This document shows, one piece after another, positions 1 to 6,342 of a stretch of DNA of 64,000 bases (the first letter of the stretch is position 1; every line of letters starts with the position of its first letter). The translations under genes and the position numbers were made by a program. The DNA comes from Trinickia terrae (GTDB lineage Bacteria > Pseudomonadota > Gammaproteobacteria > Burkholderiales > Burkholderiaceae): assembly GCF_005144415.1 (NCBI RefSeq), contig NZ_SWJE01000013.1, forward strand, positions 1 to 64,000, in the 5' to 3' direction. Under the pieces are notes generated by a model. That model saw only the letters and a list, made by a program, of their open reading frames with translations, was not told the origin of the DNA and made no database searches.

Positions 1-75
1 TCACCCGAAGATGATGTAACCGGCAACCAAACAGGTCGCCACCACAACGCCGAACGACTCGTAGAACCACGTCAT
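1..75 (-). CDS. Tiny membrane protein of the inovirus operon (24 aa)
   Basis: The ATG at 75 follows the stop of the upstream gene by two bases, and a stop lies at 1-3. The 24-residue product starts MTWFYESF and is otherwise one hydrophobic helix. It resembles in size and place the very small minor coat proteins (gpVII/gpIX type) or hydrophobic leader ORFs of filamentous phages, which sit next to the major coat gene. No homology can be claimed at this length. Its packing against the neighbour supports translation. Confidence 0.4.
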   Translation of the reverse strand: MTWFYESFGVVVATCLVAGYIIFG

Positions 76-77
76 CG

Positions 78-341
78 CTAACCCTCGCACGTCGAATTCA
101 AGAAATCGCGTAGAGCACGCACGCACCACGCAGCCCCGAGCACGAGCAGCACCGCCCCGCCAACCTGAGCGCCCGCCACCTCACCGCCCGACACCGGCTG
201 ATCGGTCGACAACGTGGAGACTTGCAAGTACAGCGTGTTGCCCGCCGTATCAGTCCCGCAACCGATCTGCCGCCCACTCGACAACGCATACGTGACACCT
301 GCCACGCCACCCGGACCACACACGATTGCCGACACCGCCAT
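78..341 (-). CDS. Inovirus membrane/minor virion protein (87 aa)
   Basis: I start at the ATG at 341, whose product begins MAVSAIVCGPGG. The longer reading frame upstream is Arg-rich and overlaps the coat gene, so it is probably not translated. The product has a hydrophobic N-terminus, a Cys-containing middle and a strong C-terminal membrane helix (GGAVLLVLGAAW) ending in RDFLNSTCEG. It lies immediately downstream of the coat gene, where filamentous phages keep small virion or assembly proteins. No family is recognised with certainty. Confidence 0.6.
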   Translation of the reverse strand: MAVSAIVCGPGGVAGVTYALSSGRQIGCGTDTAGNTLYLQVSTLSTDQPVSGGEVAGAQVGGAVLLVLGAAWCVRALRDFLNSTCEG

Positions 342-408
342 CACGTTCCCCACCAGGAAAAAAGGCGTCCGGTTGCCCAGACGCCTTCGAACGCTTGTGC
401 CCCCTCGA

Positions 409-663
409 TCAGCGACCGATGAAGCCCCGGACCGTCTTGTAGCCCCACGCCACCACCACGACCGACAGGACCGCCGCTCCAATCGCCGTCACCGCCGAAA
501 CCACGCCGGAGATCACGGAAACAGTGGAGCTGACATCCACGACCACGGTCGACGAGCTCGACGTCTGTGCGAACGCAGCCACCGAGGCACCGGCAACGAC
601 CACACCCACCGCCGCACGCTTCGCGGCACCCTTCACACCTGCAACCAGCTTCTTCATATCCAT
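409..663 (-). CDS. Inovirus major coat protein (pVIII-like)
   Basis: The 84-residue precursor has a basic N-terminus (MDMKKLVAGVKGAAKR), a hydrophobic signal segment and a likely signal peptidase site after AFA at residue 32. The mature part of about 52 residues is Ser/Thr/Val-rich, spans the membrane once (about 47-72) and ends in a basic tail (GYKTVRGFIGR) suited to binding the packaged ssDNA. This is the classic architecture of the filamentous phage major coat protein. Size, order and neighbours all agree. Confidence 0.85.
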   Translation of the reverse strand: MDMKKLVAGVKGAAKRAAVGVVVAGASVAAFAQTSSSSTVVVDVSSTVSVISGVVSAVTAIGAAVLSVVVVAWGYKTVRGFIGR

Positions 664-692
664 CTTGTTTTCTCCCTGATTTAGCCCACCGA

Positions 693-872
693 TTAGGATT
701 CGTCCGACTGGGCCAGCTTCGAACGAATCAACCTCTTGGGCGGATCGCGCCGGAAGAACGCACGCGACGCGTAATCCACACCCTTACAGACCAGGAACAC
801 GAACAACATCGCGTTCAACAACATCAGTTGCACCGCGATCCGGTCCAACGCATCCAACGGAATACTTTCCAT
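693..872 (-). CDS. Small membrane protein, inovirus operon (59 aa)
   Basis: The ATG at 872 shares its A with the TGA of the upstream gene, so translation is probably coupled. The product begins MESIPLDALDR, has one membrane helix (about residues 14-34) and a highly basic C-terminal region (RAFFRRDPPKRLIRSK). A short helix with a basic cytoplasmic tail could be a minor coat or assembly protein. No family is recognised. A longer in-frame start at 938 overlaps the neighbour and is less likely. Confidence 0.55.
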   Translation of the reverse strand: MESIPLDALDRIAVQLMLLNAMLFVFLVCKGVDYASRAFFRRDPPKRLIRSKLAQSDES

Positions 873-1060
873 CACCAATCTCCAAGAAGACCGCCCAGCT
901 CGTGCAAACGCTGCTGAACCTCCATCCGCACTACCCACCGATCTTCAGCATCAGCAGGAACGAGACGAAACGCCGCTATCGTTCGAAGCAACCAGCCGCG
1001 CAAGTAATCTGGCTCAGGCTCATAACCCGCGCACTCGACACATCGGCACGTATAGGACAT
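872..1060 (-). CDS. Small Cys-containing inovirus protein (62 aa)
   Basis: The start at 1060 has a clear AGGGGAG ribosome site. The product begins MSYTCRCVECAGYEPEPDY; the CxCxxC cluster near the N-terminus could bind a metal. The remainder is predicted helical. It is coupled by a TGATG overlap to the downstream membrane protein gene. No family is recognised. Confidence 0.55.
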   Translation of the reverse strand: MSYTCRCVECAGYEPEPDYLRGWLLRTIAAFRLVPADAEDRWVVRMEVQQRLHELGGLLGDW

Positions 1061-1245
1061 TCACGCTCCCCTAAAAGCAGTTTTGCAGTGAGAGGGTGGC
1101 TTGATTCGGCGTGCAGCCTTCGTTATGCCGCAGTGCCGATACCCGCTACTCGGTCCCGCAGGTCGCCTGGAGGGCGATAACCGTTGCACTCCGCAGATCC
1201 GCAGTCGCTCTACATCGCTTCGGCCAAGGCGGGACACTCCTAACG
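1061..1245 (-). other. Intergenic region between parB and the coat-gene block
   Basis: This 185-base stretch has no convincing ORF. On the minus strand it is GC-rich with several short inverted segments. It ends in the AGGGGAG ribosome site of the 62-residue protein. Filamentous phages keep terminators, packaging signals or replication origins in such gaps, but I cannot identify one by eye. Confidence 0.3.
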
Positions 1246-2373
1246 CTAGTCGTCCTGCGAAACCCTCTCGCCTTCACCGGCTTTCGCATGCGAAACTTCG
1301 TCAGGCTGGACAGCACGCCGGACCTCCGTCAGCACGTTCTCCAGCGTCAGCGGGACCTCACGCACGCCCATCGCGAACATAGGGATGGTCCAATCCTCTA
1401 AAGACACCGCAGCTTGCAACCGTGACAGCCGCAGAAGCACCTCGCCAAGCTCACATTCAGAGCACTCCGCTCCGCGCGTGTAGTCCGTTCGGCACACGTC
1501 CAGCATCAGCGCTTGCAGCTCGACATGCACCGTCGATACAAGCTCGGGAATCGGCCCACACTCCTCGCTACGCAGCATGTCCACCAGTCCGGCCAATGAG
1601 ATGCGCGCGTCAGTCCGCGACACCGAAGCCGCATTGCCATTGCGCTCACCGGCATCAGGCGCACTCGCCTTGACCCGACTCGGCAACTTACGTGCATCCG
1701 GTTTCTTCAACCTCGCCAGGACCGCCCGTGCTTCCTTCCGTCCGGCCTTGCCATCGCGGATAGCCCGATCCAGCGCTGACGCCTCAGACTGATTCAGCGC
1801 CGCCACCTTCACCACGCATTGAAGCAGCTCGATATCCTCAGTTACGCCGTCTTCGAGCAGCTTCTTCGCGCGCCAATCGAACTCTCCATAGGTCACGGCG
1901 AGACGCTTCGACACCCAAGCCGCCGACTTCTTTACGCGAGCCGCCACCAACTCGACTTTTCCAAGGCGGTCATACAGACGGCGAATCGCGTTCGCCTCAT
2001 CCGTCAGGCTCAAATCCTCTCGCTGAATGTTTTCCGCGAGCTGCATATCCTCCGCGTGCTCTTCAGTGACCTCGCCAACCAGCGCAGGCACCGCAGTAAG
2101 CCCTGCTATCCGTGCGGCACGAATGCGGCGCTCACCCGCAATGCACAGGTACCGCCCCTCAGCCAACGGACACAGCAGCACCGGCTGTAACATCCCTTGC
2201 GCCCTGATGTCTGCCGCCAGCTCAAGCAGCGAAGCCTCATCAAACTGCGTGCGCACCTGGTCATTGATGTCAATCGCAGGCAGCGCCACGAACTGCAACC
2301 TTGGCCCCTCCGACGCCGGAAACATATCCCCGTTCAACGGCTGGACCGCCGCTTTCTTCCGCCTTGTCACCAT
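1246..2373 (-). CDS. ParB/RepB/Spo0J-family partition-type protein
   Basis: Starting at the ATG at 2373 gives 375 residues. The ParB N-terminal domain carries the CTP-binding motif GERRIRAA (about 80-87) and the conserved ENIQRE (about 114-119). An HTH follows at about 141-160 (VAARVKKSAAWVSKRL). The C-terminal third is less conserved and contains Cys residues. ParB proteins load on palindromic parS sites and slide as CTP-dependent clamps; KorB-type members also repress transcription. No ParA is adjacent. The palindrome TTTCGCATGCGAAA occurs 16 bases upstream of the start and again inside the 3' end of the gene. A ParB inside a filamentous phage operon is unusual. The role (partition or regulation) is inferred. 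Confidence 0.85.
   Translation of the reverse strand: MVTRRKKAAVQPLNGDMFPASEGPRLQFVALPAIDINDQVRTQFDEASLLELAADIRAQGMLQPVLLCPLAEGRYLCIAGERRIRAARIAGLTAVPALVGEVTEEHAEDMQLAENIQREDLSLTDEANAIRRLYDRLGKVELVAARVKKSAAWVSKRLAVTYGEFDWRAKKLLEDGVTEDIELLQCVVKVAALNQSEASALDRAIRDGKAGRKEARAVLARLKKPDARKLPSRVKASAPDAGERNGNAASVSRTDARISLAGLVDMLRSEECGPIPELVSTVHVELQALMLDVCRTDYTRGAECSECELGEVLLRLSRLQAAVSLEDWTIPMFAMGVREVPLTLENVLTEVRRAVQPDEVSHAKAGEGERVSQDD
1282..1295. promoter_or_regulatory. Candidate ParB-binding palindrome, site 1
   Basis: A perfect 14-bp palindrome TTTCGCATGCGAAA lies within the 3' coding end of parB. It is identical in its core to two other copies, at 2389-2404 and 3632-3647. Repeated palindromes close to a ParB gene are the expected form of parS or operator sites. 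Confidence 0.55.
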
Positions 2374-2388
2374 CCCCGCCCCCTCACG

Positions 2389-2404
2389 TTTTCGCATGCG
2401 AAAA
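2389..2404. promoter_or_regulatory. Candidate ParB-binding palindrome, site 2
   Basis: A perfect 16-bp palindrome TTTTCGCATGCGAAAA lies between the ssDNA-binding protein gene and the parB start at 2373. At 16 bases before the start codon it could be both a parS-like site and an autoregulatory operator. Confidence 0.6.
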
Positions 2405-2443
2405 AGCGGACCGCACCACAAGACACGGCCCGCCTCTTAGCCG

Positions 2444-2758
2444 TCAGGCAGACGCACCCACGCCAGCGCCGGGCTTCGGCTTAGCGCTCGGCATGCCGAA
2501 CGGTTGCAACGACACGATGCGCGGTTCGAGCTTGCCTTCAATCGACTGCGCAAAGGCGAACTCAGCAAGGTAGTCGCCCGCCAGAACATCTTTCAGATGG
2601 TTCGGCATATTGATAGTCCCCACGAGGATTTGCTTTTCCCCTTCGACGTCTTGTTCCAACACGCATTGCGCCGCGTGAATCTCCCACGGGTTACCAGTAC
2701 GCTTCGAGACACCACTACGCTTGATGACTTGAAGAATGCTCAGCTTTTGCTTATTCAT
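2444..2758 (-). CDS. Inovirus ssDNA-binding (helix-destabilising, gpV-like) protein
   Basis: The 104-residue product begins MNKQKLSILQVIKRSG and reads through a small beta-rich domain to a Pro/Ala/Gly-rich tail (AKPKPGAGVGASA), typical of filamentous phage gpV-like OB-fold proteins. These coat the displaced single strand and hold it for packaging. A good ribosome site (AAAGGA) precedes the ATG at 2758. It sits upstream of the coat genes as in other inoviruses. The 131-base gap upstream (2759-2889) has no ORF. Confidence 0.75.
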   Translation of the reverse strand: MNKQKLSILQVIKRSGVSKRTGNPWEIHAAQCVLEQDVEGEKQILVGTINMPNHLKDVLAGDYLAEFAFAQSIEGKLEPRIVSLQPFGMPSAKPKPGAGVGASA

Positions 2759-2889
2759 GATCGAATCCTTTCAGGTTAGTACTACTACTCACAATGATTA
2801 AACCCATGTCGGGAAAGAACGCGCACTTGGCGCTTTACAACTCCATCATCACTACACGAACCACAACTACCCGCGTGCTAGACTGCCTT

Positions 2890-3312
2890 TTACAACAATC
2901 GAAACGACCCAAGACTTTGAGCACTATCTGACGCTTCAAGGCTTCTACGCGTCAAAGTCGTAGTGCCCACCAGCACAGACACCGGCGGCTCGACAAAAGG
3001 TTCGAACTCCTCCAGGTACTTCAACGCCCGAGCCCGAACAACTCGCTTCACCATTACCCCGCCTGACACAACCGAAGCCCACGCCCCCACCAGCTCCCGA
3101 CGATCCAACGGACCGCCCCCGCTCAAAACGCACAGGTACAGGCCAAAACCTTCACTTCGTCCAAGCCACAATTCCGGCTCCCCACCCGCCGCCACCAACA
3201 ACGGGCGCACCGCCTCATAACCGCGCATCAACGTCGGTTCGTCCGCCCCATTAGCGCCGGGCCACAACATGACCACGTTTGCATCGGAAGACGGCTTATA
3301 CGTGCACATCAT
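2890..3312 (-). CDS. Uncharacterised inovirus protein (140 aa)
   Basis: The gene starts at one of two consecutive ATGs (3312 or 3309) that overlap the end of the upstream gene. The protein is mixed alpha/beta with hydrophobic strands (GFGLYLCVLSGG, PPVSVLVGTTTL) and no signal peptide. It lies where many inoviruses keep the replication initiator, but I see no rolling-circle motifs (HxH or paired Tyr), so I do not assign that role. Function unknown. Confidence 0.6.
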   Translation of the reverse strand: MMCTYKPSSDANVVMLWPGANGADEPTLMRGYEAVRPLLVAAGGEPELWLGRSEGFGLYLCVLSGGGPLDRRELVGAWASVVSGGVMVKRVVRARALKYLEEFEPFVEPPVSVLVGTTTLTRRSLEASDSAQSLGSFRLL

Positions 3313-3541
3313 CTACCTCTCCCCTCAAATCGCTACACGCGCCGCAGCCACCAGCGCGATCCACACCGCACCACTCGCACAGCTCGCTCACCAGCTCGAC
3401 CGGCACCGATCGAACATCCCGACGGCGCACATCCACCGGCATGACTAGGGCGGGCCTCGACACTTGGCCGCTAAACAGATCCGGCGTCACAAAGTCTTGC
3501 GAACACTTGGCCACTGCACACCCCGTTTCATTCTCATCCAC
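3296..3541 (-). CDS. Small Cys-rich inovirus protein (81 aa)
   Basis: The GTG at 3541 has a GAGGGG ribosome site six bases upstream, which I prefer to the TTG at 3556. The product begins MDENETGCAVAKC. Near the C-terminus it carries CEWCGVDRAGGCGAC, a CxxC pair that could form a zinc ribbon. It overlaps the start of the next gene by 17 bases. As first gene of the operon it might be a regulator or replication accessory protein, but no family is recognised. Confidence 0.45.
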   Translation of the reverse strand: MDENETGCAVAKCSQDFVTPDLFSGQVSRPALVMPVDVRRRDVRSVPVELVSELCEWCGVDRAGGCGACSDLRGEVDDVHV

Positions 3542-3631
3542 GCCACTGCCCCTCAAAAAGACAGGCGGCTATACGAGCCCGCCATGCAAAGCAACCGCTA
3601 TCCGAGGGGGAGGCAACAGCGCGGTTGAAAC

Positions 3632-3647
3632 CTTTCGCATGCGAAAG
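3632..3647. promoter_or_regulatory. Candidate ParB-binding palindrome, site 3
   Basis: A perfect 16-bp palindrome CTTTCGCATGCGAAAG lies in the divergent intergenic region, about 90 bases before the first minus-strand gene and about 130 bases before the plus-strand HTH gene. Its core is identical to the two other sites. Its place suits control of the whole phage operon. Confidence 0.6.
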
Positions 3648-3657
3648 AATGTACCCA

Positions 3658-3689
3658 TTGGGTACAACTGCCGCCGAACCTGCTATAGT
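3658..3689 (+). promoter_or_regulatory. Probable promoter of the HTH regulator gene
   Basis: The motif TGCTATAGT (3681-3689) is a good extended -10 element; the -35 region is weak. It points towards the HTH gene at 3779 and lies just upstream of the two operator-like inverted repeats. Transcription would start near 3695. Confidence 0.45.
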
Positions 3690-3718
3690 CCGTCCAACGG
3701 TACAAGATGCATGAAATA

Positions 3719-3735
3719 TTTCAAATTTCTTGAAA
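3719..3735. promoter_or_regulatory. Operator-like inverted repeat O1 (TTTCAA-N5-TTGAAA)
   Basis: The 17-bp sequence TTTCAA ATTTC TTGAAA has the same half-sites and spacing as a second copy whose centre is 24 bp downstream. Paired sites directly before a Cro/C2-like HTH gene are typical autoregulatory operators. Confidence 0.55.
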
Positions 3736-3740
3736 CGAAT

Positions 3741-3761
3741 GATTTCAAGAATCTTGAAATC
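3741..3761. promoter_or_regulatory. Operator-like inverted repeat O2 (10-bp perfect arms)
   Basis: This is a 21-bp dyad with perfect 10-bp arms around a single central A. Its core is TTTCAA GAATC TTGAAA, matching O1. It ends five bases before the AAGGAG ribosome site of the HTH gene, so a bound protein would block early transcription or translation. Confidence 0.6.
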
Positions 3762-3778
3762 TGTCAAGGAGTTTTCGT

Positions 3779-4258
3779 ATGAATATTGCAGAGCTTTTAG
3801 ACGCTGCAAAGCGCAAGCAGGGCTCGCTCGGAAGCGTTGCGGCCCAATTAGGTGTCAGCCAATCGACTCTCTCGAACTGGCGCGCTATCCGGAGCAAACC
3901 GAACGCGACGGAAGTCGCGATGCTTGCTGAAATGGCGGAACTACCGATCTTCGAAACGCTGGCAGAAGTAGAAAAGGAACTGAACGCAGGCCATCGCTCA
4001 GTATGGGATCGGGCGCTGGGGAACCTGCGAGCTGCCGGGTTGACTGCGGCACTGGCCCTTGGTATCGCGGCGGGCTTGTTCGCAGCATCGCCAAATACCG
4101 CCCATGCCGCCGACCAGTGGCACACTGCCTTCACACGGCAGGGGTCACTGGTTCGATCCCAGTACTACCCACCAGATTTCTGGCCGAAGACTTCTGAAAC
4201 GCCTCTTGAGCTGGTTCGACCGGCTCATACGGCCAGCAGCAAGCTTCTGCTAGCGTAG
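3779..4258 (+). CDS. HTH transcriptional regulator with membrane anchor
   Basis: AAGGAG lies seven bases before the ATG. The 159-residue product has an HTH at about 16-36 (GSVAAQLGVSQSTLSNWR) and a hydrophobic helix at about 85-105. It resembles the DUF3693-type Cro-like proteins found divergent to filamentous phage operons. From about residue 117 the frame reads through the tRNA-Val 3' fragment, so the last 43 residues are encoded by attachment-site and flanking DNA and may be an artefact of integration. It is probably the phage repressor, acting on the paired operators just upstream. Confidence 0.75.
   Translation: MNIAELLDAAKRKQGSLGSVAAQLGVSQSTLSNWRAIRSKPNATEVAMLAEMAELPIFETLAEVEKELNAGHRSVWDRALGNLRAAGLTAALALGIAAGLFAASPNTAHAADQWHTAFTRQGSLVRSQYYPPDFWPKTSETPLELVRPAHTASSKLLLA
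4128..4176 (+). repeat. tRNA-Val(CAC) 3' fragment, attachment-site copy 1
   Basis: These 49 bases hold most of the anticodon arm (loop TTCACAC, anticodon CAC), the T arm (ACTGG/CCAGT around TTCGATC), acceptor ACTACCC and ACCA of a tRNA-Val, then GA. The anticodon stem is complete here (CTGCC/GGCAG from 4125). The 5' half of the tRNA is absent, so it is an integration scar. A copy with one mismatch lies at 9921-9969. The intact tRNA should be left of the window. Confidence 0.8.
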
Positions 4259-4259
4259 T

Positions 4260-4298
4260 AAAGAAAAAGCTCCGATTCGTCGGGGCTTTTTCTTTTTG
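4260..4298 (+). terminator. Rho-independent terminator
   Basis: AGAAAAAGC and GCTTTTTCT form the arms of a hairpin with a GC-rich top, followed by TTTTT. It ends the HTH transcript and could also work for minus-strand transcription of the gene at 4351. Confidence 0.65.
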
Positions 4299-4350
4299 CG
4301 CTCGTCCATCCATTGGCATCGCACGGCTCGTTCGAATAAATCCGGTTTGG

Positions 4351-4803
4351 TTAAGACGCCCCGGCGTCGAGCGGAGGCGGGGCGAGGAACCGAAATGCCA
4401 ACGATTCCTCTCCAGTGGTAACGGGTTGAACGTCAACGCGCATAGCCAGCAAAACGCCACGAAGAAGTGCATCATGCCGCTCGTCGCTGCGGGAAGTATT
4501 TCGATAGGATATTTCGTTTTGAAATGTGTGCACTGCGTTCAACACTGCCGTTGATGCGACGAGTGCAAGCGCATTAACGGCGTCAGCATAACGCTCCTGA
4601 GCTGCAGGCGTTGAGCGCCCAGAAATGATTCCCGAGAGCGCCGCCACAAATTCCTGATAGTGCTCCACCTTTGTTTTGCGCCAATCTGCCTCATGTTCAC
4701 GCCGTTTGGCTAAAACAGATGTGATTATTACGCCCAGCAATGCGAAGCCACCAGATGCCAACGCCCCAATGATCGCAGACAATGTGACTGGACTCGCATT
4801 CAC
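4351..4803 (-). CDS. Single-pass membrane protein of unknown function (150 aa)
   Basis: The ATG at 4803 follows a GGAGGGGGAG ribosome site. The product has an N-terminal membrane helix (about residues 8-31, ending LAKRREHEADWRK) and a long mostly helical soluble domain with WRKTKVEHYQEFVAAL. The shape (short outside, one helix, large cytoplasmic helical part) is common among small accessory-island proteins, but no function is assigned. Confidence 0.65.
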   Translation of the reverse strand: MNASPVTLSAIIGALASGGFALLGVIITSVLAKRREHEADWRKTKVEHYQEFVAALSGIISGRSTPAAQERYADAVNALALVASTAVLNAVHTFQNEISYRNTSRSDERHDALLRGVLLAMRVDVQPVTTGEESLAFRFLAPPPLDAGAS

Positions 4804-4944
4804 TCCCCCTCCCTTCTCGCTCTCGTGATTTCAAAAGGCACTGTTCGATCTGGTAAGAGAACCGCCCGAATCGAACGAATACAAGACTCATCGTCGAAAA
4901 GTCAAGAACGCAAGCGGCCATCGACTGCCACTCACAAACTTTTA

Positions 4945-5751
4945 TCAAATATGAATGGATTCGAAGGCGATGTCACGCCAGGGATCGCTCAGTTTCTTTG
5001 CCAAGTTTGACCTATCATCGTTTTCATCATCTGTGACGTATTGCTTTTGAATCTGGTCCAGGATGAAGAAGAGGAAAACAGTTTCCTGCCCCGTATCACG
5101 ATCATAAAGATCTTTGGCGTCAACCAGGGTGAGAATGGACGATTTTCCATCCTCAACTCTTATATCCAGCTTTCGAAAGATATTTGAGCCTTTGGCGCCA
5201 AACCCAAAACTAGACGCCACATCAAAGCCTGGGTTGCGCACTTTCACCCCGGACACAAACCGCCTTAGTATTTTGATCCTCCTCCGTAGTCCAGTGGCTT
5301 GAGCCTCACTGAGCTGAAGCTTCTCCCCCAACTGCGCATCATCACCACTCACCCACGGCTCATCACTGTCGTGACAACAAACGCAAATCTTGTTTCCCTC
5401 CGGGTCCCGGAAGTACGCTCCGTAATAGTTCGGGTGGTAGTGTGCTCGTAAGCCGGGAGGACCTTCGCAAGAACCTGAGTTTGCCAGCGCGCCAGCGTAT
5501 GCGTTGTCGACTGAACGACGATTAGGCGCAAGCAACGCCACCATTTGACCGTTTCCGTGTTCTGCTGAGTTGCCATCATATGGCCTGCCGATAAGGAAGA
5601 GCGGATGCGGCATGTCCTCAGCCATCCAACCCGCCCATGGTTTATCAGGCTCACAAAATTTCAGTTTATGCCCCAGCTCGCTCATGAGGGCCGAATAGAA
5701 TCTGAAGGCCCGGTCAAAGTCATTAACGCCCACGAAAACATGCGAAATCAT
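4945..5751 (-). CDS. VOC (glyoxalase/bleomycin-resistance fold) protein with extra C-terminal domain
   Basis: Residues 1 to about 128 match a VOC domain: MISHVFVGVNDFDRAFRFY at the start and YYGAYFRDPEGNKICVCCHD at the end, with the usual paired beta-alpha-beta units. VOC proteins are dioxygenases, isomerases or drug-binding resistance proteins. About 140 further residues follow with no counterpart I know; they include the strand-rich stretch ILTLVDAKDLYDRDTG and an acidic turn DDENDD. At 268 residues it is twice the usual single-domain length. Substrate unknown. Confidence 0.7.
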   Translation of the reverse strand: MISHVFVGVNDFDRAFRFYSALMSELGHKLKFCEPDKPWAGWMAEDMPHPLFLIGRPYDGNSAEHGNGQMVALLAPNRRSVDNAYAGALANSGSCEGPPGLRAHYHPNYYGAYFRDPEGNKICVCCHDSDEPWVSGDDAQLGEKLQLSEAQATGLRRRIKILRRFVSGVKVRNPGFDVASSFGFGAKGSNIFRKLDIRVEDGKSSILTLVDAKDLYDRDTGQETVFLFFILDQIQKQYVTDDENDDRSNLAKKLSDPWRDIAFESIHI

Positions 5752-5821
5752 CTTGATCTGTTCCTGTCCAAGCCGCGATGTCTTTGCACGCTACCACGGC
5801 AGAACTACGTTCGACATCCGA

Positions 5822-5848
5822 CAAAAATAAGGCCCGCATTGCGGGCCT
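5822..5848 (-). terminator. Rho-independent terminator after vapD
   Basis: AGGCCCGC-ATT-GCGGGCCT forms an 8-bp stem. Read on the minus strand it is followed by TTATTTTT. It lies 26 bases after the vapD stop. Confidence 0.75.
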
Positions 5849-5874
5849 CTATATGGTGGTTTTCGCTTGGTAGG

Positions 5875-6234
5875 TTACAACGCTGGACCCAAGTCATTCA
5901 ACTCCTCAATCCGGAGCATCCGAATGTCTCGAACCACCGTCTTGAACCAAGGCAGCGTCCGACTAACTTCTTGGGCAGCCAGGACGCACTGGACAGCGGT
6001 CATGTCTTTATTGCCGAAATACACGCTTCCTTGCTGCCACGCGAACCCCTTATCCACAAGAATCGCCTTGATTTCACCGTAGGCATTCTGCCAAGAAGGC
6101 TTGCCGTAAGAGCTTTTCAGCGCGTCAGTGTCTAGGTCAAATGCAATGGCGTACATGCGGCCAGCCTCTTTGGGAAACGGGGTCTTTTGAGCTTGTTCGA
6201 GCAGTGTGTGCAGCGTATCGTTGAATTGACCCAT
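5875..6234 (-). CDS. vapD: VapD-family endoribonuclease
   Basis: The core from MYAIAFDLDTDAL (Met27) to LPWFKTVVRDIRMLRIEE has the signature of VapD, a small Cas2-fold ribonuclease described as a toxin in several pathogens. Conserved features visible are the first-strand FDLD, GSVYFGN and the terminal WF...VRDIR. I start at 6234 because GGGAGAGG precedes that ATG; an internal start at Met27 (6156) would give the minimal VapD. No VapX-like antitoxin ORF is evident next to it, although the upstream 6235-6342 region has a hairpin GACACCG-CGAG-CGGTGTC. Its location in a mobile element fits known VapD distribution. Confidence 0.8.
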   Translation of the reverse strand: MGQFNDTLHTLLEQAQKTPFPKEAGRMYAIAFDLDTDALKSSYGKPSWQNAYGEIKAILVDKGFAWQQGSVYFGNKDMTAVQCVLAAQEVSRTLPWFKTVVRDIRMLRIEELNDLGPAL

Positions 6235-6342
6235 GGTCCTCTCCCAAATCGACAGACACCGCGAGCGGTGTCGAAATGGCTAGACACAACAAGCCAGATT
6301 ACATCTGCATTGTAACTCGTTATGCCACACAGCGTATACCGC

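Larger units (their letters stand above)
1..4176. mobile_element. Inovirus (filamentous phage) prophage, right part
   Basis: A run of small, tightly packed minus-strand genes contains a gpV-like ssDNA-binding protein and a small coat protein with signal peptide, single membrane segment and basic tail. These are hallmarks of Inoviridae. A divergent HTH regulator ends at a tRNA-Val 3' fragment, the likely right attachment site. The adsorption protein, Zot/pI and replication protein are not seen and would lie left of base 1 or be absent. The left boundary is outside the window. Confidence 0.85.
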
